NCBI GenBank assembly: GCA_009784355.1
Contig: WRBU01000035.1
Coordinates: 1-8,714, forward strand
Direction: 5' to 3'
Source: Defluviitaleaceae bacterium
GTDB taxonomy: Bacteria > Bacillota > Clostridia > Lachnospirales > WRAX01
Length of the DNA stretch: 8,714 nt
The notes under the pieces are model-generated. The model was not told where the DNA came from, did not search any database, and was given only the letters and a program-made list of their open reading frames with translations. Position 1 is the first letter of the stretch. Every line of letters begins with the position of its first letter. The position numbers and the translations under genes were made by a program. Shown piece by piece: positions 6,117 through 8,714 of this stretch.

Positions 6117-7682
6117 ATGAGAAAATTAAAGTTTGGAGTATTTTTAGCGATACTAGCCATAATGGTTGCTATGCCCGCCACTATTGCTTTTGCTCGGGTT
6201 GGGCAAATAGGCTTTTTTGGGGGTATAACAGAAGGCGTGCGCCTTCCGCTTACCACGGACATATTGCTAACTCAGCCAAATACAGGAAATGCTGGCAATT
6301 TTACCGCCCGCAACCTTGTCTACAAAGAAATGTTGTGGCTTGGCGGAGGTGAGCCTGTAGAGTTTGAGGGTCTTATCGACATCATAGTAACAAACACACG
6401 GGGAAGAAATGCAAGCGAGGAAGCTGGCACACGCACAGTCCGCTATATTATACGTCCATCTGCTATGACTGCTGCTGGTGTTTCTCTTAACCGCAACATC
6501 TTGTTTAATGTAAACTGGCACAGGGTAGGCAACCAAATTGTCGAAACATATACTGTGGCGAGCTGGACGGAAACCCAAATTATTAATGGGCAAACTTTTA
6601 CAATAGACGCAACACGCTCTGGTCATCAAATTAGCGTTATTCGTGATATTACTCCGGGTGTTACCTATTACCGCGGTGATGTTAGTATGGAAGCCGTGTT
6701 TAACACAACGGGCGGCTCTGTTACCCATATGGTTATTGGTGAAATTTACGGCTTTGAATCTGCTTGGGCGGCTACCGAAACCCATCGCTTAAACGGCATT
6801 GTGATAGCACCTACTTGGCAAATGCAATACCAGCTTGTGCCAAGCGTTGCAGTTAGCAAAGAGCTTGAATACAGCCAAAACGAACCTACTCTTATCAGCT
6901 TTTTTGGCAATTATCGTGAAATAACCCATAATCAAAGCGGGTTGAATTATTTAATCACTGTTATGCCTAATCAGTTTTACGGGCAGCCCACGGCTGGACG
7001 TACTACCATCCGCAATTTTAACCGCTTTGAGCAGTTGATTGCACCAAATTTAACTGCATTTAGGGGGCATCCTGCATATCAAGATGTGCGCAGGCTTTAT
7101 GCCATGCAAATTATTGACGTACGAACCACCCCTCCAGAGTTTTTCCCATTAGACCAAGCCATAAATCGTGCAGAGTTTTTTACAATGCTGGCTCGCGCTA
7201 TAAAACTGCCTGTTGATGATGCTTTGCTTAACCCGCCAGCACCACGCAATAACCGTCCCGTGCAAGTAAACTTGCTTTTCCCCGACCTTTGGCCAAATAG
7301 ATGGGACTACGCTTTTTTACGGGCTGTAAATGACGCTGGTATTGCTGTTGGGCGTGGCGACGGGCATTTCCATCCCGACTTGCCAATAACCCGTCAAGAG
7401 GCCTATGTTACAACGCTTCGTTCGCTTGGTTTGTCAATTTTGGGGCTGGATATTCCTATAGCACCATTTGCAGACAGCCACAATATAGCATACTGGGCAA
7501 TGAACGACATTAACGCCGCCGCAAGAATTGGTCTTATTTCACCAGACGAAAACGGCAACTTGCATCCGCAGCAATACATGACAAGAGCCCAAGCTGTTGC
7601 TTTAATAAATCATTTGTTGGAGTATATGCGCCATGAATTATTGCAAGACTACACTGAAAACATCATTAATTTTATGAATTAG
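6117..7682 (+). CDS. Exported protein with three C-terminal SLH repeats
   Basis: 521 residues. Signal peptide MRKLKFG plus a hydrophobic core, likely cut after AFA (26). Residues about 27-300 form a beta-rich region I cannot assign to a named family. It is marked by VEFEGLIDIIV (81-91), a second strand-rich block around 140-215 (VGNQIVETYTVASW, ITPGVTYYRGDVSMEAVF) and LVPSVAVSKELEY (240-252). Three SLH repeats close the protein: about 319-364 (NRAE 350-353), about 386-438 (LLFPDLWPNRW, TRQE 425-428) and about 449-504 (APFADSHNIAYWA, TRAQ 489-492). A glutamine in the third motif also occurs in the upstream SLH protein. The SLH repeats are at the opposite end from those of its neighbour, so the N-terminal region would be displayed outward. 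The gene follows the large SLH gene by 27 bases. It ends in two consecutive in-frame TAG codons and is followed by terminator hairpins. Only three lysines remain in the mature part (70, 248, 363) and no cysteine. Surface role likely, function unknown. Confidence 0.93.
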   Translation: MRKLKFGVFLAILAIMVAMPATIAFARVGQIGFFGGITEGVRLPLTTDILLTQPNTGNAGNFTARNLVYKEMLWLGGGEPVEFEGLIDIIVTNTRGRNASEEAGTRTVRYIIRPSAMTAAGVSLNRNILFNVNWHRVGNQIVETYTVASWTETQIINGQTFTIDATRSGHQISVIRDITPGVTYYRGDVSMEAVFNTTGGSVTHMVIGEIYGFESAWAATETHRLNGIVIAPTWQMQYQLVPSVAVSKELEYSQNEPTLISFFGNYREITHNQSGLNYLITVMPNQFYGQPTAGRTTIRNFNRFEQLIAPNLTAFRGHPAYQDVRRLYAMQIIDVRTTPPEFFPLDQAINRAEFFTMLARAIKLPVDDALLNPPAPRNNRPVQVNLLFPDLWPNRWDYAFLRAVNDAGIAVGRGDGHFHPDLPITRQEAYVTTLRSLGLSILGLDIPIAPFADSHNIAYWAMNDINAAARIGLISPDENGNLHPQQYMTRAQAVALINHLLEYMRHELLQDYTENIINFMN

Positions 7683-7684
7683 TA

Positions 7685-7731
7685 GGCGTGCAAAACACGC
7701 CAGTTTTAAAACCCCGTTAAATGCGGGGTTT
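7685..7731 (+). terminator. Tandem hairpins ending the envelope operon
   Basis: The first hairpin is GGCGTG (7685-7690), a 5-base loop and CACGCC (7696-7701), followed by AGTTTT. The second has an 8-pair stem (7709-7716 with 7724-7731, core CCCCG/CGGGG) with a 7-base loop, followed by ATATTTT. The T-runs are modest, but two hairpins directly after the stop codon make termination likely. The second could also be part of a pyrG leader, since pyrG begins 32 bases later. Confidence 0.72.
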
Positions 7732-7748
7732 ATATTTTGAAAAAATGA

Positions 7749-7754
7749 GAGGAG
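7749..7754 (+). promoter_or_regulatory. Ribosome binding site deciding the pyrG start
   Basis: GAGGAG stands 9 bases before the TTG at 7764-7766 but directly abuts the in-frame ATG at 7755-7757, leaving no spacer for that ATG. The TTG also gives the usual short N-terminus before the FVTGG motif. Confidence 0.65.
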
Positions 7755-7763
7755 ATGGGTATT

Positions 7764-8714
7764 TTGGACACACAAACAAAGTATATTTTCGTAACAGGGG
7801 GCGTTGCATCTGGGCTTGGTAAGGGGATAACGGCGGCTTCTTTGGGGCAGTTGCTAAAATCAAGAGGATATAAAGTTGCCAACCAAAAATTTGACCCTTA
7901 TATAAATATAGACCCCAGCATGATGTCGCCCATACAACACGGAGAAATTTTTGTTACAGAAGATGGTGCAGAATGCGACGCAGACGTTGGGCATTATGAA
8001 AGATTTACGGACGAAAATTTGACTGCAAATTCTAATATAACAAGCGGCAAAATTTATCAAGCGGTTATGGATAGAGAGCGCAAAGGCTATTACGGCGGCA
8101 AAACCGTGCAGGTTATCCCGCATATAACCGACTATATAAAACATTTAACAAAAAGCGTGGCAAAAAGCCGTACGCCTGAACCCGATATTGTTATAACCGA
8201 AATTGGCGGTACAGCAGGCGACATTGAGTCATTGCCGTTTATGGAAGCAATACGCCAAATGGCATTTGACGTGGGGCGTGAGAATGTACTTTACATTCAC
8301 GTTACCCTTTTGCCGTATCTTGAAAAAGGCGGCGAAATTAAAACAAAGCCTACCCAGCATAGCGTTAAAACCTTGCTCTCGCTTGGTATACAACCGGATG
8401 TCATTGTATGCCGCACCACTTTGCCGTTGGATGCAGGCATTAGGGACAAGCTATCATTATTTTGCAATGTGCCAAAGGAAGCAGTGGTGCAAAATATTGA
8501 CTGCGACACAATTTACGATGTGCCGCTTTTACTTGAAGAAGAAAATCTTGCAAAATTTGCCCTTAAAAAGTTAGGTTTGGAAGAAAAAACTCCTAACTTG
8601 ACTGAATGGAAAAATATGGTTGAAGCTGGCAGAAATGCCGTTGATAGCGTAAAAATATCTGTCGTTGGCAAATATACCACTTTGCCCGATGCCTATCTTT
8701 CGCTGATAGAAGCA
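7764..8714 (+). CDS. pyrG: CTP synthase (PyrG), C-terminus cut by window edge
   Basis: Makes CTP from UTP, ATP and glutamine-derived ammonia, the last step of de novo pyrimidine nucleotide synthesis, in the cytoplasm. 317 codons are present of the usual 530-550. The synthetase domain (about 1-268) shows the P-loop-like [14 protein letters not shown] (9-22), DPYINID (44-50), [16 protein letters not shown] (55-70), GHYERF (76-81), [13 protein letters not shown] (144-156) and the UTP-site KTKPTQHSV (193-201). The glutaminase domain begins with VKISVVGKY (296-304) and [11 protein letters not shown] (307-317), and its catalytic cysteine lies beyond the edge. Compared with E. coli, GTM is replaced by SMM at 52-54 and VVSSLGKG by VASGLGKG; the key Lys20, Asp67 and Glu146 are kept. 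TTG at 7764 is taken as the start on ribosome-binding-site spacing; ATG at 7755 would add three residues. It is separated from the SLH operon by hairpins, and no clear promoter of its own was found in the short gap. Confidence 0.97.
   Translation, partial: MDTQTKYIFVTGGVASGLGKGITAASLGQLLKSRGYKVANQKFDPYINIDPSMMSPIQHGEIFVTEDGAECDADVGHYERFTDENLTANSNITSGKIYQAVMDRERKGYYGGKTVQVIPHITDYIKHLTKSVAKSRTPEPDIVITEIGGTAGDIESLPFMEAIRQMAFDVGRENVLYIHVTLLPYLEKGGEIKTKPTQHSVKTLLSLGIQPDVIVCRTTLPLDAGIRDKLSLFCNVPKEAVVQNIDCDTIYDVPLLLEEENLAKFALKKLGLEEKTPNLTEWKNMVEAGRNAVDSVKISVVGKYTTLPDAYLSLIEA

Noticed and set aside
6267..6785. 172-codon open frame on the minus strand
   Set aside because: Antisense to the second SLH gene; cysteine-rich, low-complexity translation with no family features.
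7685..7763. CTP-responsive attenuator in front of pyrG, as in Bacillus subtilis
   Set aside because: No promoter with an initial G-run was found upstream of the hairpins, and they fit better as the terminator of the preceding operon.
8203..8574. 123-codon open frame on the plus strand
   Set aside because: Overlaps pyrG in another frame; pyrG is unambiguous here (UTP-site motif and conserved FCNVP segment).

Overview
The window looks like chromosomal DNA of a Gram-positive anaerobe, most likely a clostridial Bacillota. The evidence is S-layer homology (SLH) proteins, a lipoprotein with a lipobox, purine-rich ribosome binding sites, moderately AT-rich DNA with near-consensus sigma-A promoters, and clostridial-looking AroB and PyrG. 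No RNA gene, CRISPR array, insertion sequence or prophage was seen. Three of the six genes appear to start with TTG.

Layout. From 1 to 810 (minus) lies most of aroB, 3-dehydroquinate synthase, cut by the left edge. From 901 to 2052 (minus) is an exported protein of two parts: a DUF4163/DUF3298-like (PdaC/RsiV-type) domain and a copper-amine-oxidase-N-like 'stalk' module. It has its own promoter (2115-2143) and a terminator hairpin (841-867). The 248-base gap 2053-2300 carries two divergent promoters, both with a 17-base spacer and a perfect TATAAT.

The plus-strand promoter (2208-2236) opens a three-gene envelope operon: a cyclophilin-type peptidyl-prolyl isomerase lipoprotein (2301-3161), a 971-residue protein with three N-terminal SLH repeats and a long array of beta-rich modules (3174-6089), and a 521-residue protein with three C-terminal SLH repeats (6117-7682). 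The intergenic gaps are 12 and 27 bases, and two hairpins (7685-7731) close the unit. From 7764 to the right edge runs pyrG, CTP synthase, cut inside its glutaminase domain.

How the genes fit together. The central four genes all encode exported proteins. The isomerase lipoprotein would sit on the outer face of the membrane, where it could help fold the two SLH proteins as they emerge. Those two would anchor to the cell wall through SLH repeats placed at opposite ends. The flanking aroB and pyrG are housekeeping genes and look functionally unrelated.

The most striking signal is compositional. By manual count the four exported proteins hold only 3 lysines in about 2,050 predicted mature residues, although lysine is present in their signal peptides and common in AroB and PyrG. 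The same proteins contain a single cysteine, the lipidation cysteine of the isomerase. Arginine is abundant throughout. This points to a strong export-specific exclusion of lysine. The cause cannot be read from this window; an alkaline habitat is one possibility.
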